Assembly (NCBI RefSeq): GCF_002807665.1
Contig: NZ_PEAY01000001.1
Span: 186,001-250,000, forward strand
Reading direction: 5' to 3'
DNA from: Neoalteromonas facilis
GTDB lineage: Bacteria > Pseudomonadota > Gammaproteobacteria > Enterobacterales > Alteromonadaceae
DNA: 64,000 bases
Positions 29,911 through 39,309 of the stretch are shown piece by piece. Below the pieces are notes generated by a model, which was not told the origin of the DNA, made no database searches, and saw only the letters and a list, made by a program, of their open reading frames with translations. The number at the start of each line of letters is the position of its first letter. Position 1 is the first letter of the stretch. Made by a program: the position numbers and the translations under genes.

Positions 29911-32691
29911 ATGAAGCAATTTAAACCAAATCTAATCAAAATCGCGCTGTTATCGAGCGGTTTTGCATTTACTAGTGGGCATGCCCTTGCTCAAGAACAA
30001 CAGCAAGTAGAAGAGCAGGATTACGAAGTTATCCAAGTTTCTGGTATTCGCGGCAGTTTGCAACGCGCCCAAGCAATTAAAATGGATAACACGTCTATTG
30101 TAGAGGCTTTGTCTGCAGAAGATATTGGTAAGTTGCCGGATACGAGCATTGCAGAGTCATTAGCGCGATTGCCGGGTTTGGCCGGTGAACGTCGTGACGG
30201 CAGAAGCAGTGGTTTATCTGTACGTGGTTTTAATGAAAACTATGTTGGCACTTCATTGAATGGTCGCGAGCTTTTGGGCATGGGGGATAACCGTGGGGTC
30301 GAATTTGACCTTTACCCATCAGAAATAATTGCCAACGTACTTGTTTACAAAACACCTGATGCAACCATTACTGCACAAGGTATTGGCGGTACTGTTGATT
30401 TGCAAACCGTTAACCCTCTCGGAAAGGAGCGTACGATTACGTTCAACGGGTTGATTGAACAAAACGGAAAAGATTCTGCTAACCCTGATTTTGACGATCA
30501 AGGCCATCGTTTTTCATTGAATTATGTCGATTCGTTTAACGATGATACGTTAGGTGTTGCGTTAACGATTGCTTCAATGGAATCTCCGAGTCAGGAAGAA
30601 CAGTTCAGAGGCTGGGGCTACACCAATGCTAACCCAGATAAGGCTGCCAATGGGGTTACTGTGCCTGAAGGGACGCAAATCTTAGGTGGCCATGATTCGT
30701 TTGTTCGTTCTGCCATGATGGAACGCGACTCCGTTGCCGCTGTCATTGAGTGGGCACCAAGTGATGATCTAACCGTTAAGCTAGATGCCTTATATATTGA
30801 TTTTAAGGAAGACAAAGTTTTCCGTGGGATCGAAGAAGGCGGAGCTGAATGGGGGACGCAAAACTATACTATTACAGAAGTACAAGACGGGTTAGTGACG
30901 GCCGGCACGTTTGCTGATTTTTACTCTGTAATACGTAATGATGCAGAGAGTAAAGAAGCAGAGTTAACGACTTTGGGTTTGAATGTTGAATACATTATTA
31001 ATGACGACTGGTCTGCAGAATTTGATTTTTCAACCGGTGACGTAGAAAAAACAATCACTAACATTGAAAGCTACTCTGGTGTAGGCCGTGCAGGTATAGA
31101 CGGGCGTCCAGCAATAGCGCGTTCTTGGGTTATGACGCCGCAAGGTGCTGTTTATGGTGCGCATCCATCACAAACAACGCTCGATTATACTGACCCTAAT
31201 TTGATCCGACTGGCGGGCCCACAAGCATGGGGTAACCCATTGTTTGGCAGTGATTCACAGGATGGCTTCGTTAACCAACCAGTCTTTGACGAATCACTTG
31301 ATTCTTTCCGTGCTAGCTTAGATGGCTATCTTGATTATGGTGTGATCAAGGGGATGGAAGCCGGCATCATGTATTCGGACAGAAGTAAAAGTAAAATCAA
31401 TAATGGTGCCTACCTAACTGCGCCGGAATATCCAGGCGATGGTCCAATTCCAAATGTGTTGGGGGTAGCAAACCTTGACTTTATTGGCATTAATGGTGTC
31501 CTTGCGTATGACGCCCTAGGCCTCTTCAATAGTGGTTATTACATTTCAAATGACGCTGCATTAGTACAAAACGACCGCTTTGGTGATACTTACACCGTTA
31601 ACGAAGAGTTACTGACCTTATACACCAAGTTTGATATTGAAGCAGATTTTGGTGACACCTATTTACGAGGTAATTTCGGAATACAAGTGGTAGATGTCGA
31701 TCAGCACAGCACAGGCTTTAATACGACAACTAATGCTAACGGATTTACAGAGGCCGTTCCATTTGAGGGGGGCGCTGATTATACGAGTGTATTACCGAGC
31801 TTAAACTTGAGTTTGGAAATTGCTGAGAATCAGTTTTTAAGAACGGCATTAAGTCGTGTTGAAAGTCGTCCTCGTATGGACGATATGCGTCCTAATGCGC
31901 AGGTTTCATTTGCGTTCAATGACAATCAAATTACCAGTACAAGTCCTCAAAATGGTCCTTGGAGTGGTAGTGCGGGTAACCCAAATCTTCGCCCGCTAGC
32001 TGCGAATCAGTTTGATTTGAGCTATGAGAACTATTTTGCCGATTCAGGATTCTTTGCGGTTGCATTCTTCTTGAAGGATTTACGTAACTGGCACCGTGAT
32101 TCTAATTTTGTGGCTGATTTCTCGTCAGTTTACATTCCGAGTTTCCACCAAGGCTCAGAGGGGCAAACGCCAGCAACATTTGATGGCATCATTGAAGCAA
32201 AAGAAGATGGTTTGACTGGCCATGTTCAAGGTTGGGAAATTCAAGCAAGCGTTCCGTTTGACGTATTCCATGAAAGCCTAGAAGGTTTTGGTATGTTTGC
32301 TAGTGCGACATTCCTAAATGGTAGCTTTGATGATAGTACAAGAGTGCCAGGCTTATCGGATGAAAGTTATCAATTAACGGCGTTTTATGAAAAAGCAGGA
32401 TTTGAGTTTAGAGTCTCTGGTCGTAAACGTTCAGATTTCTCAACAGAAACTCGCGGCATTAGCTTATCCTTGGTTGAGACCGTGGATCAGGGTGGTGAGT
32501 TATGGGATGCTCAGATTGCCTATGATTTCAGTGAATCAAACATTGAGATGCTAGATGGGTTACGTGTGACATTACAGGGACAAAACCTAACAGATGAAGA
32601 TACATTGCAAACCAATGCGGATTCACGCGAAGTGACTCGCTACCAGTCGTTTGGTCGTAACTTCCTGCTTGGATTCAATTATACGTTCTAA
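29911..32691 (+). CDS. TonB-dependent outer-membrane receptor (probable maltodextrin uptake)
   Basis: 926-residue active-transport beta-barrel. Signal peptide at about residues 1-27 (HALAQ). The plug domain has the typical sequence of carbohydrate-type receptors: VIQVSGIRGSLQRAQ, then EDIGKLPDTSIAESLARLPG and VRGFNENYVGTSLNGREL. The barrel ends in aromatic NYTF, as needed for outer-membrane insertion. The start has an AACGGGACA-type ribosome site. Context (GH13 genes, shared operator, LacI and MFS genes) suggests a starch-derived oligosaccharide as ligand, comparable with MalA of Caulobacter; this is inference. Two hairpins separate it from the following halogenase genes. Confidence 0.9.
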   Translation: MKQFKPNLIKIALLSSGFAFTSGHALAQEQQQVEEQDYEVIQVSGIRGSLQRAQAIKMDNTSIVEALSAEDIGKLPDTSIAESLARLPGLAGERRDGRSSGLSVRGFNENYVGTSLNGRELLGMGDNRGVEFDLYPSEIIANVLVYKTPDATITAQGIGGTVDLQTVNPLGKERTITFNGLIEQNGKDSANPDFDDQGHRFSLNYVDSFNDDTLGVALTIASMESPSQEEQFRGWGYTNANPDKAANGVTVPEGTQILGGHDSFVRSAMMERDSVAAVIEWAPSDDLTVKLDALYIDFKEDKVFRGIEEGGAEWGTQNYTITEVQDGLVTAGTFADFYSVIRNDAESKEAELTTLGLNVEYIINDDWSAEFDFSTGDVEKTITNIESYSGVGRAGIDGRPAIARSWVMTPQGAVYGAHPSQTTLDYTDPNLIRLAGPQAWGNPLFGSDSQDGFVNQPVFDESLDSFRASLDGYLDYGVIKGMEAGIMYSDRSKSKINNGAYLTAPEYPGDGPIPNVLGVANLDFIGINGVLAYDALGLFNSGYYISNDAALVQNDRFGDTYTVNEELLTLYTKFDIEADFGDTYLRGNFGIQVVDVDQHSTGFNTTTNANGFTEAVPFEGGADYTSVLPSLNLSLEIAENQFLRTALSRVESRPRMDDMRPNAQVSFAFNDNQITSTSPQNGPWSGSAGNPNLRPLAANQFDLSYENYFADSGFFAVAFFLKDLRNWHRDSNFVADFSSVYIPSFHQGSEGQTPATFDGIIEAKEDGLTGHVQGWEIQASVPFDVFHESLEGFGMFASATFLNGSFDDSTRVPGLSDESYQLTAFYEKAGFEFRVSGRKRSDFSTETRGISLSLVETVDQGGELWDAQIAYDFSESNIEMLDGLRVTLQGQNLTDEDTLQTNADSREVTRYQSFGRNFLLGFNYTF

Positions 32692-32704
32692 TCCTGGTGA
32701 GTAG

Positions 32705-32742
32705 CGCAACCTGTTTTGTATTGTGCGGGTTGCGTATTTTTC
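32705..32742 (+). terminator. First hairpin after the TonB receptor
   Basis: Stem CGCAACC (32705-32711) and GGTTGCG (32728-32734) with a 16-base loop, followed by TATTTTTCT. Likely intrinsic terminator, probably leaky. Confidence 0.65.
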
Positions 32743-32753
32743 TCCTTTTAGTT

Positions 32754-32782
32754 AAAACCACTTAGTAATAGGTGGTTTTTTT
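32754..32782 (+). terminator. Second terminator, directly before the halogenase start
   Basis: 8-bp perfect stem AAAACCAC/GTGGTTTT with loop TTAGTAATAG and a T-run ending at 32782, nine bases before the ATG at 32792. The only ribosome-site-like word (AGGTGG) is inside the 3' arm. There is no room for a promoter between it and the gene. Confidence 0.8.
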
Positions 32783-32791
32783 ATACACATT

Positions 32792-34288
32792 ATGAACAAA
32801 CAAATAAAAAAAGTTGTCATTTTAGGTGGTGGAACCGCTGGATGGTTAACTGCTGCTTTGCTTAAAAAGATTCTCGGTGCCAGTGTTTCACTGGAGCTGG
32901 TTGAATCTGATCAAATTGGTACAGTGGGGGTCGGCGAAGCAACGATTCCACCGATTCGCCTCGTGAATCAAATGCTAGGCATTGCCGAGCATGATTTCAT
33001 CCGTGAAACCAAGGCAACAATTAAGCTAGCTATTCGTTTTGAAAATTGGTTTAACCGCGGGGAGCACTACTATCATACATTTGGCGCCCCTGGAAAAAGC
33101 ATGGCGTTTTGTCATTTTCACCACTTTTGGCAACGGGCTAGAGCGCTAGGTTACGACAGCAACCTTTGGGAATATGACCTCAACTACTTAGCTGCAGAGG
33201 CTGGCAAGTTTGCGCAAATAAATAGTAAAGATCCGATTATTGAACTGCCGTTTGCATACCATTTTGATGCGGGCTTATACGCCCAGTATTTACGCAAATT
33301 GAGTGAAGCTATGGGCGTTGTTCGTCATGAAGGTCAGGTTGATTCTGTCCATTCACATGCAAATGGTGATATTGCCCATTTAACCTTGATAGATGGACGA
33401 GATATAAGTGCTGACTTTTTCATTGATTGCTCTGGTTTCAGAGCACTGTTAATACAGCAAAAGCTCGGAGTTGGTTACGATGATTGGAGTCACCTTCTGC
33501 CTTGTGATAGTGCCCTTGCGGTGCCATCCGAGCGACATGAGAATACTGCACCATTTACCCGATCCATTGCGCACAAAGCAGGGTGGCAATGGCGCATACC
33601 GTTACAGCATCGCAATGGGAACGGTCATGTTTTTTGTAGCCGCTACATGTCAACAGATGAAGCTACTCATATACTCATGTCGAACCTCGACACGGAAGCG
33701 CTGGGTGAGCCAAGGTTAATTCAATTTACAACTGGCCGCCGCCGGAAACAGTGGTACAAGAACGTGTTGTCTGTTGGGTTGTCAAGCGGATTTTTAGAGC
33801 CTCTAGAATCTACCAGTATTCATCTTATTCAGTCGGCTATTGTGCGATTTGCACATTTATTCCCGCACAACGGTGTTAACCAATCTGCAATACATGAATA
33901 TAACCAACAATCTGAGTTGGAGTTTACGCAAATTCGCGACTTTTTAATCTTGCATTACGTTCAAAATAATCGCACTGGAGATACTTTTTGGGACCACATG
34001 CGCAGTCTTGATGTGCCTGATTCGTTGAGACATAAAATGACCCTGTTTTCTGATACTGGAAAGCTATTTAGAGAGGCAAACGATTTATTTCTTGAAAGCT
34101 CATGGTTGCAAGTATTAATGGGGCAGGGCATTGAGCCGAATGATTATCATCCCATTGCCGAAAGCATGAACAAGCAGCAGTTGATTGATATGTTGGATTC
34201 AGTTAGGCAAATAAAGAAAGACCCGCTTAAACAGCTTCCAACACACGATGAATACATCCAACGCATGTGCCAAATGGTTACACGTTAG
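32792..34288 (+). CDS. FAD-dependent tryptophan-halogenase-family protein 1
   Basis: 498 residues of the PF04820-type flavin-dependent halogenase family. Visible hallmarks: FAD-binding GGGTAGWLTAALL near residue 11, GVGEATIPP near 48, a lysine in ATIKLAIRFENW (Lys78) aligning with the catalytic lysine of PrnA/RebH, the WQWRIP form of the WxWxIP motif near 268, and FLEPLESTSIHLI near 336. All key features are intact, so it is likely active; characterised relatives near TonB receptors halogenate indoles in vitro. The substrate here is unknown. It lies in tandem with halogenase 2, one base apart. Needs FADH2 from a reductase not seen in the window. Confidence 0.88.
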   Translation: MNKQIKKVVILGGGTAGWLTAALLKKILGASVSLELVESDQIGTVGVGEATIPPIRLVNQMLGIAEHDFIRETKATIKLAIRFENWFNRGEHYYHTFGAPGKSMAFCHFHHFWQRARALGYDSNLWEYDLNYLAAEAGKFAQINSKDPIIELPFAYHFDAGLYAQYLRKLSEAMGVVRHEGQVDSVHSHANGDIAHLTLIDGRDISADFFIDCSGFRALLIQQKLGVGYDDWSHLLPCDSALAVPSERHENTAPFTRSIAHKAGWQWRIPLQHRNGNGHVFCSRYMSTDEATHILMSNLDTEALGEPRLIQFTTGRRRKQWYKNVLSVGLSSGFLEPLESTSIHLIQSAIVRFAHLFPHNGVNQSAIHEYNQQSELEFTQIRDFLILHYVQNNRTGDTFWDHMRSLDVPDSLRHKMTLFSDTGKLFREANDLFLESSWLQVLMGQGIEPNDYHPIAESMNKQQLIDMLDSVRQIKKDPLKQLPTHDEYIQRMCQMVTR

Positions 34289-34289
34289 T

Positions 34290-35783
34290 ATGAAAAAACA
34301 CGTTGTTATATTGGGTGGCGGCACTGCCGGTTGGATGGCCGCGCAATTGTTCACGCATCAATTGCCAGAAGTGTCCGTTACATTAGTGGAGTCTGCTGAC
34401 ATCGGTATCGTGGGGGTAGGCGAAGGCTCAACCCCGACGCTGAAGCGCTTTTTTGATATCTGTGGCATTGCTGAGTCAGAATGGATGCCGGAATGCAATG
34501 CTACTTACAAGGTCAATATACGTTTTGAGCATTGGAGTCCTGCTTCTGGTATAGAGAGTTATAGTCACCCTTTTTTGACGCAAATTGACACGTTTACAGA
34601 AAGGGCATTCGAAGTTAATTGCAGAACGAGACGGCTAGGGCTCGATACGACAACCTCACCAGAGATGTTTTTGTTAAATGGTGTATTGGCTGCACAAAAT
34701 AAAGGTCCTCTTACACCACAGAACTTCCCATTTCGAATGGAATATGGGTATCACTTTGATTCACATCTACTCGGGCAGTTCTTACGCAAAAAATCACTCG
34801 CACAGGGGGTTAATCATGTTATCGCTAATGTGGTTGAGGTAACGCGATCGCTAGATGGTGATGTAGAAGCGTTAATCCTGGAAGGAGGAGAGCGCGTTAC
34901 AGGCGATATGTTTATTGACTGTTCAGGGTTTGCTTCCCTATTAATGCAGCGGACTTTGGGCGTTCCTTTTCAGTCTTTCGCCGAGAATTTGTTTAATAAT
35001 GCTGCGGTTGTAATACCCACTGACGCGCAGCCAGTGATCCCAGTTGAAACTCGTTCTACGGCCCTGTCGACAGGTTGGTGTTGGTCAATACCCCTTACGT
35101 CAAGAACAGGGAATGGTTACGTTTACAGCGATGATTATCTATCAGCAGATGCGGCAGAATTGGAGTTGCGCCAGCATTTAGGTGTAGATGAAAACGTGGA
35201 GGCTCGACATCTTAAGATGCGTGTTGGTCAATTGACCCAGCATTGGTCACATAATTGTGTGGGGTTAGGCCTTTCACAAGGGTTTATTGAACCCTTGGAA
35301 GCAACCGCGTTACATCTTGTCCAAGTGAGCATCGAAATGTTTATAAGCCTTTGGAAAGAAGGGGGCTATAACGACAGCAATAGGGCGATTTTCAACCAGA
35401 AAATAAAGCAGCGATTTGACCACGTTAGGGACTACATTGTTGCTCACTATAAAATGAATACACGAATCGACAGCGACTATTGGCGTGAAAATAGAGAAAA
35501 TCCGAACTTCTCAGATTCATTGGGTCATATTTTGGATGTATGGTTCAAGCGAGAGGACTTGCGTGTCGAAATTGATCGTCAGAAGCTAGATAGTCATTTT
35601 GGTAGTCTGTCATGGCATTGCCTTTTGTCAGGCTATGGTGCGTATCCACCTCTTGCAGAAGGACAGCCGGGCAAAGGCGATTTATACATTGAGCAAAATG
35701 TAGAACAGTTCCTCAATAGGTGTGCCCTAAACTTTTCTTCACACCAAGACAACATAGCCTCTCACCGAAAAGAGCGTATCTAA
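34290..35783 (+). CDS. FAD-dependent tryptophan-halogenase-family protein 2
   Basis: 497 residues, paralogue of the preceding gene. FAD motif GGGTAGWMAAQL is near residue 10, GVGEGSTPTL replaces GEATIPP, the probable catalytic lysine is Lys74 (ATYKVNIRFEHW), WCWSIP is the WxWxIP motif, and FIEPLEATALHLV follows near 330. The ATG at 34290, one base after the previous stop, is preferred; an earlier ATG at 34248 would add 14 residues inside the upstream gene. It resembles the third halogenase (58872-60377) more than the first. Probably translated from the same transcript as halogenase 1. Confidence 0.88.
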   Translation: MKKHVVILGGGTAGWMAAQLFTHQLPEVSVTLVESADIGIVGVGEGSTPTLKRFFDICGIAESEWMPECNATYKVNIRFEHWSPASGIESYSHPFLTQIDTFTERAFEVNCRTRRLGLDTTTSPEMFLLNGVLAAQNKGPLTPQNFPFRMEYGYHFDSHLLGQFLRKKSLAQGVNHVIANVVEVTRSLDGDVEALILEGGERVTGDMFIDCSGFASLLMQRTLGVPFQSFAENLFNNAAVVIPTDAQPVIPVETRSTALSTGWCWSIPLTSRTGNGYVYSDDYLSADAAELELRQHLGVDENVEARHLKMRVGQLTQHWSHNCVGLGLSQGFIEPLEATALHLVQVSIEMFISLWKEGGYNDSNRAIFNQKIKQRFDHVRDYIVAHYKMNTRIDSDYWRENRENPNFSDSLGHILDVWFKREDLRVEIDRQKLDSHFGSLSWHCLLSGYGAYPPLAEGQPGKGDLYIEQNVEQFLNRCALNFSSHQDNIASHRKERI

Positions 35784-36202
35784 TTTCATCCTGAGCCTTT
35801 TCGGTGGCCACTCTCAGTATCGACATTTCTACCAGCATACTCCTTATGCAGCCTTGCATACTGTGGTCTATAGTTATCAACGTAATAATGTAAATGGTTT
35901 GTTACTGTGATGTTGGGTTGGTTAACGGGATCTGGTTTGTGACGTATTGTTTGTTTATTTTGCTTTATTTACTCGTGTTTTATCTTGAAATGGTGTTTTA
36001 AAACAAATGGTTATAGATTTTTTGCCTGCCTGGTTAATTGTAAATGCAGTGTAAACAAATGTGATTGAATACGTATGCAGTTCGTTGTTTGCAGTAATAG
36101 CCGCTAGTACTATAACTGAGATTACTACAATAAGGTGGCAGTCTGTGTTGTGTTTGTCTCAGACATGAAGTCGCCTTTTAAACAACTGCAATGGGACAAC
36201 AC
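35784..36202. other. Regulatory region before the second TonB receptor
   Basis: 419 AT-rich bases with no supported gene. It contains the operator-like word at 36066-36080 and a possible -10 TGTAAA at 36050-36055, but no convincing -35. No terminator was found after halogenase 2. The ribosome-site context GGGACAACAC before the receptor start mirrors that of the first receptor. Confidence 0.55.
36066..36080 (+). promoter_or_regulatory. LacI-type operator candidate 2
   Basis: TGAATACGTATGCAG, identical to site 1, about 120 bases before the second TonB receptor. Identity to site 1 continues for several bases (TTYGTTGTT), so the two promoter regions may share ancestry. Confidence 0.75.
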
Positions 36203-39200
36203 ATGCAAAAATTCAAACCCAGTTTGATCACCGCAGCGCTTGTTGCCAGTGGATTAACGTTTGCCTCGCAAGCGTTATATGCACAGGAAGCTGAAAGCCC
36301 AGAGGTGCCAGAGGATGAAATTGAGGTTATTGAAGTCAGAGGCTTCAGTACCAGTTTGATCCAATCACTCAATCAAAAACGTTTTGGCGATACCGTGTCT
36401 GAACAGCTATCTGCAGATGACTTAGGTGGTCTACCAGACGTTTCGATGGCGGATGCATTAACGCGTCTACCGGGTATATCTGCGGTCAGAACCGGTGGTC
36501 AGGCTGCGGAAATCAATATCCGAGGTTTATCAGGTGGATTTGTATTTTCGACACTAAACGGTCGTGAGCAAGTGTCAACCAGCGGCACACGTTCAATTGA
36601 ATTTGACCAATATCCTTCAGAACTGATCACATCGGCAGCTGTATACAAGTCGCCGAAAGCATCGCTTATTGAAGGTGGCGTTGCGGGTACCGTAGAACTG
36701 CGTACTGCTAGCCCGTTAGATAATGATCAGCAACATACCTTTAACGCTAATTTGCGTGGTATGTACAATGATCGCGCGGATGAAATTCCTGATGGTGAAG
36801 AATTTGGTCATCGTTTGAGTTTCTCTTATCAAGGGAAATTTATGGATGATACATTGGGCGTAGCATTAGGTTATGCGCGCTTGTATCAACCGAGTGTGTC
36901 TACCCAGTTTATCGGTCTTGCCTATAACGGCGTGACGGATGTTGACGGTATCTATTCTAATTCAGAATGTGCGAACGAAGACATCGCACCTGAATGTGAG
37001 CTGATTTCAGAAGGTTTTGAAATGCAGCACAAGGGCGGTGAAGAAACCCGTGATGGTTATATCGCAGCTATTGAATGGGCGCCGGTTGATAATTTCACGT
37101 TAAAAGCTGATGCGTTTATCTCTAAATTTGACTCGGAAGCGTTTGCACGAGGTTTTCGCGTTAAATTGGGTGGCGTCGATACGTCAATCACCAATCCTGT
37201 TGTTGTAAATAGAAGCGTAGTAGGTGGCACATTTACCCGCACTGCGGATAGCTTTACGCGCGTAGAGCTTGTTAACGATGACAACCAAGATTTTGACCAG
37301 GTTGAAAGCTACGGCATTAATATGAACTGGGACATCAATGATGATTGGTCAGCGCAGTTTGATGTGTCATTGTCTAAAGCGAAGAGCGATTTTAGAAACG
37401 GCTTGTTGTGGTCACTTGTCGGTGAAGATGCTAACGCGGCGAACCCACGTTTCGATGAGAATATTTCAATTTCTTATCAACTGAATGGTCTAGATTTACC
37501 TGATTTAGCTTTTAACCAATCGTCTTTGTTTACTGATATTGATCGCGTAATGGTCAGTAAATACGGTATCTATCCGTATGTTAACAACGACGAATTGGAT
37601 GCCTACCGTTTGGACTTCCAGTATGCCTTGGATCTCGGTATTTTCTCTGCATTGGAGTTTGGCGCACGCTATTCTGATCGTGAATATAACAACGACCGCT
37701 CAGTGTTTGAGTACGGCAATGATTCAGCATTCTCGGCGAGCCAGGCTCCATTGCGTCTGACTCAAGACATGGTAGAGATCGTTAATTGGCAAGGTGATTT
37801 CGGTTATTTCCCGAGCTATTTAGCCATCGATTTGGATGCCGCATTGAATGCTTGGTTCCCAGGCGGAACACCTCAACCATTGCAGACTTGGGGCCCGGGA
37901 GCCGCTGGCGTAATTAATGGTCCTGGTTCAGGTCCTTCAACTGCGTGGTCTGTACAAGAAAGCGGTGATGTCTTTGAAACCGTTAATGCCGCTTACATGA
38001 TGGCGAACATTGATACCGAAATCGCTGATATGCGTGTTACCGGTAACGTCGGTGTTCGTTACGTCAGAACAAAGCAGGCATCTACGACGTTGCAGCGTGC
38101 GACTATGTTCTTGGAAGACCCGGAAACAGGCACGTCTGTGGAAGTACCAGATCCAACCCAAGGAGCTCAATTTATAACGGATGAAGCTGGCTTGATAAAC
38201 GCGTTTTATCGACCTGCTATCGTCAGCCATGAATATTCAGACTTGTTGCCTAGTATCAACTTGAATTTCGCGCTGACGGATTCCTCTCAGCTTCGTGTTG
38301 CTGCGGCTAAAGTAATGGGTCGAGCACCGATTAACCGATTTGCTGCGAATGCTTCTACGACAATTGAGACCGTTACAGCAGTACAAGATCGCGACAGTGG
38401 TGAAATCAGTATTTCTACACCCACGGCTAAGATCAATGGTTCTGCTCGAAACAGTCCTTATCTAGAACCTTTCTATGCCACGCAATACGACATTTCTTAT
38501 GAATATTATTTCCAAGAAACTGATGGTGCATTTGTCGCCGCAGCTTTCTATAAGGATATCGAATCATTCATAGAAAATATTGCAACAGAACCTTACGACT
38601 TTGTTGGCAATGGTTTTATTGTGCCAGATTCAATTCAGGTGCCAGTGTTCCTAGAATCTGAATTCGATGGTCAAGAACCTGAGCTTGCGCGTGATGAAAA
38701 TGGTGATCCTATTTTTGTTACCGTACCGACTGAAAATGGTAGGTATGAAACCGCCGTGAACAATGCTGAAGGTGGTTACATTCGAGGCCTTGAGTTTGCT
38801 TATACGCAAATTTACAGCATGCTTCCGGGCTTATGGTCAGGTTTAGGTGTCAGTGCAAGTTATTCTTTTACAGAAAGTGAAATCTCATTAACAACCGGCA
38901 ATGGGGTATTCGCAAGCAGTCTACCTGGATTGTCTGAAAATGTAGCGCAGGTAACGTTGTTCTGGGAGCTCGAAGGATTTGAGACGCGCATCAGTGGTCG
39001 TTATCGCGATCAATTTGTTTCTGAGCAGGTTGCGGTCAATGACCAAACGGTGAATTTTGATTCTGAATTGGTAATTGATTATCAGGCCTCATACGAGATT
39101 AACGAGAATATGAGTGTGCTGTTCCAAATCAATAACCTTACAGATGAACCGACTAAGAGTTATTTCAGTTCACCTGAGCAAACCGGCACCATCCAGTTCT

Positions 39201-39241
39201 TTGGAACGCAGTACTTCTTGGGGCTAACGTATTCATTATGA
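36203..39241 (+). CDS. TonB-dependent outer-membrane receptor 2 (probable starch/maltodextrin)
   Basis: 1012 residues from the ATG at 36203. This start parallels the first receptor (MQKFKPSLI versus MKQFKPNLI, both preceded by GGGACA...); an ATG at 36191 would add four residues. Signal peptide to about residue 28 (ALYAQ). Plug blocks: EVIEVRGFSTSLIQSLNQK, ADDLGGLPDVSMADALTRLP and RGLSGGFVFSTLNGRE. The barrel ends LGLTYSL. It is followed at once by the pullulanase gene, probably one transcript, so its ligand may be the pullulanase product. The stop overlaps an upstream in-frame ATG of that gene. Confidence 0.9.
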   Translation: MQKFKPSLITAALVASGLTFASQALYAQEAESPEVPEDEIEVIEVRGFSTSLIQSLNQKRFGDTVSEQLSADDLGGLPDVSMADALTRLPGISAVRTGGQAAEINIRGLSGGFVFSTLNGREQVSTSGTRSIEFDQYPSELITSAAVYKSPKASLIEGGVAGTVELRTASPLDNDQQHTFNANLRGMYNDRADEIPDGEEFGHRLSFSYQGKFMDDTLGVALGYARLYQPSVSTQFIGLAYNGVTDVDGIYSNSECANEDIAPECELISEGFEMQHKGGEETRDGYIAAIEWAPVDNFTLKADAFISKFDSEAFARGFRVKLGGVDTSITNPVVVNRSVVGGTFTRTADSFTRVELVNDDNQDFDQVESYGINMNWDINDDWSAQFDVSLSKAKSDFRNGLLWSLVGEDANAANPRFDENISISYQLNGLDLPDLAFNQSSLFTDIDRVMVSKYGIYPYVNNDELDAYRLDFQYALDLGIFSALEFGARYSDREYNNDRSVFEYGNDSAFSASQAPLRLTQDMVEIVNWQGDFGYFPSYLAIDLDAALNAWFPGGTPQPLQTWGPGAAGVINGPGSGPSTAWSVQESGDVFETVNAAYMMANIDTEIADMRVTGNVGVRYVRTKQASTTLQRATMFLEDPETGTSVEVPDPTQGAQFITDEAGLINAFYRPAIVSHEYSDLLPSINLNFALTDSSQLRVAAAKVMGRAPINRFAANASTTIETVTAVQDRDSGEISISTPTAKINGSARNSPYLEPFYATQYDISYEYYFQETDGAFVAAAFYKDIESFIENIATEPYDFVGNGFIVPDSIQVPVFLESEFDGQEPELARDENGDPIFVTVPTENGRYETAVNNAEGGYIRGLEFAYTQIYSMLPGLWSGLGVSASYSFTESEISLTTGNGVFASSLPGLSENVAQVTLFWELEGFETRISGRYRDQFVSEQVAVNDQTVNFDSELVIDYQASYEINENMSVLFQINNLTDEPTKSYFSSPEQTGTIQFFGTQYFLGLTYSL

Positions 39242-39309
39242 TTAATTTAATTAACAAGCATCGTGAAAACGTCACCAAATACTCAAGCGTAACATTGGAG
39301 CAAATACCT

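Noticed and set aside
32792..35783. Antibiotic or pyrrolnitrin-type biosynthetic cluster
   Set aside because: Halogenase-like genes are present, but no peptide synthetase, polyketide synthase or other tailoring genes; neighbours are carbohydrate genes.
39238..39309. Earlier start of the pullulanase overlapping the receptor stop
   Set aside because: It would bury the lipoprotein signal behind 24 polar residues; GGAG precedes the ATG at 39310.
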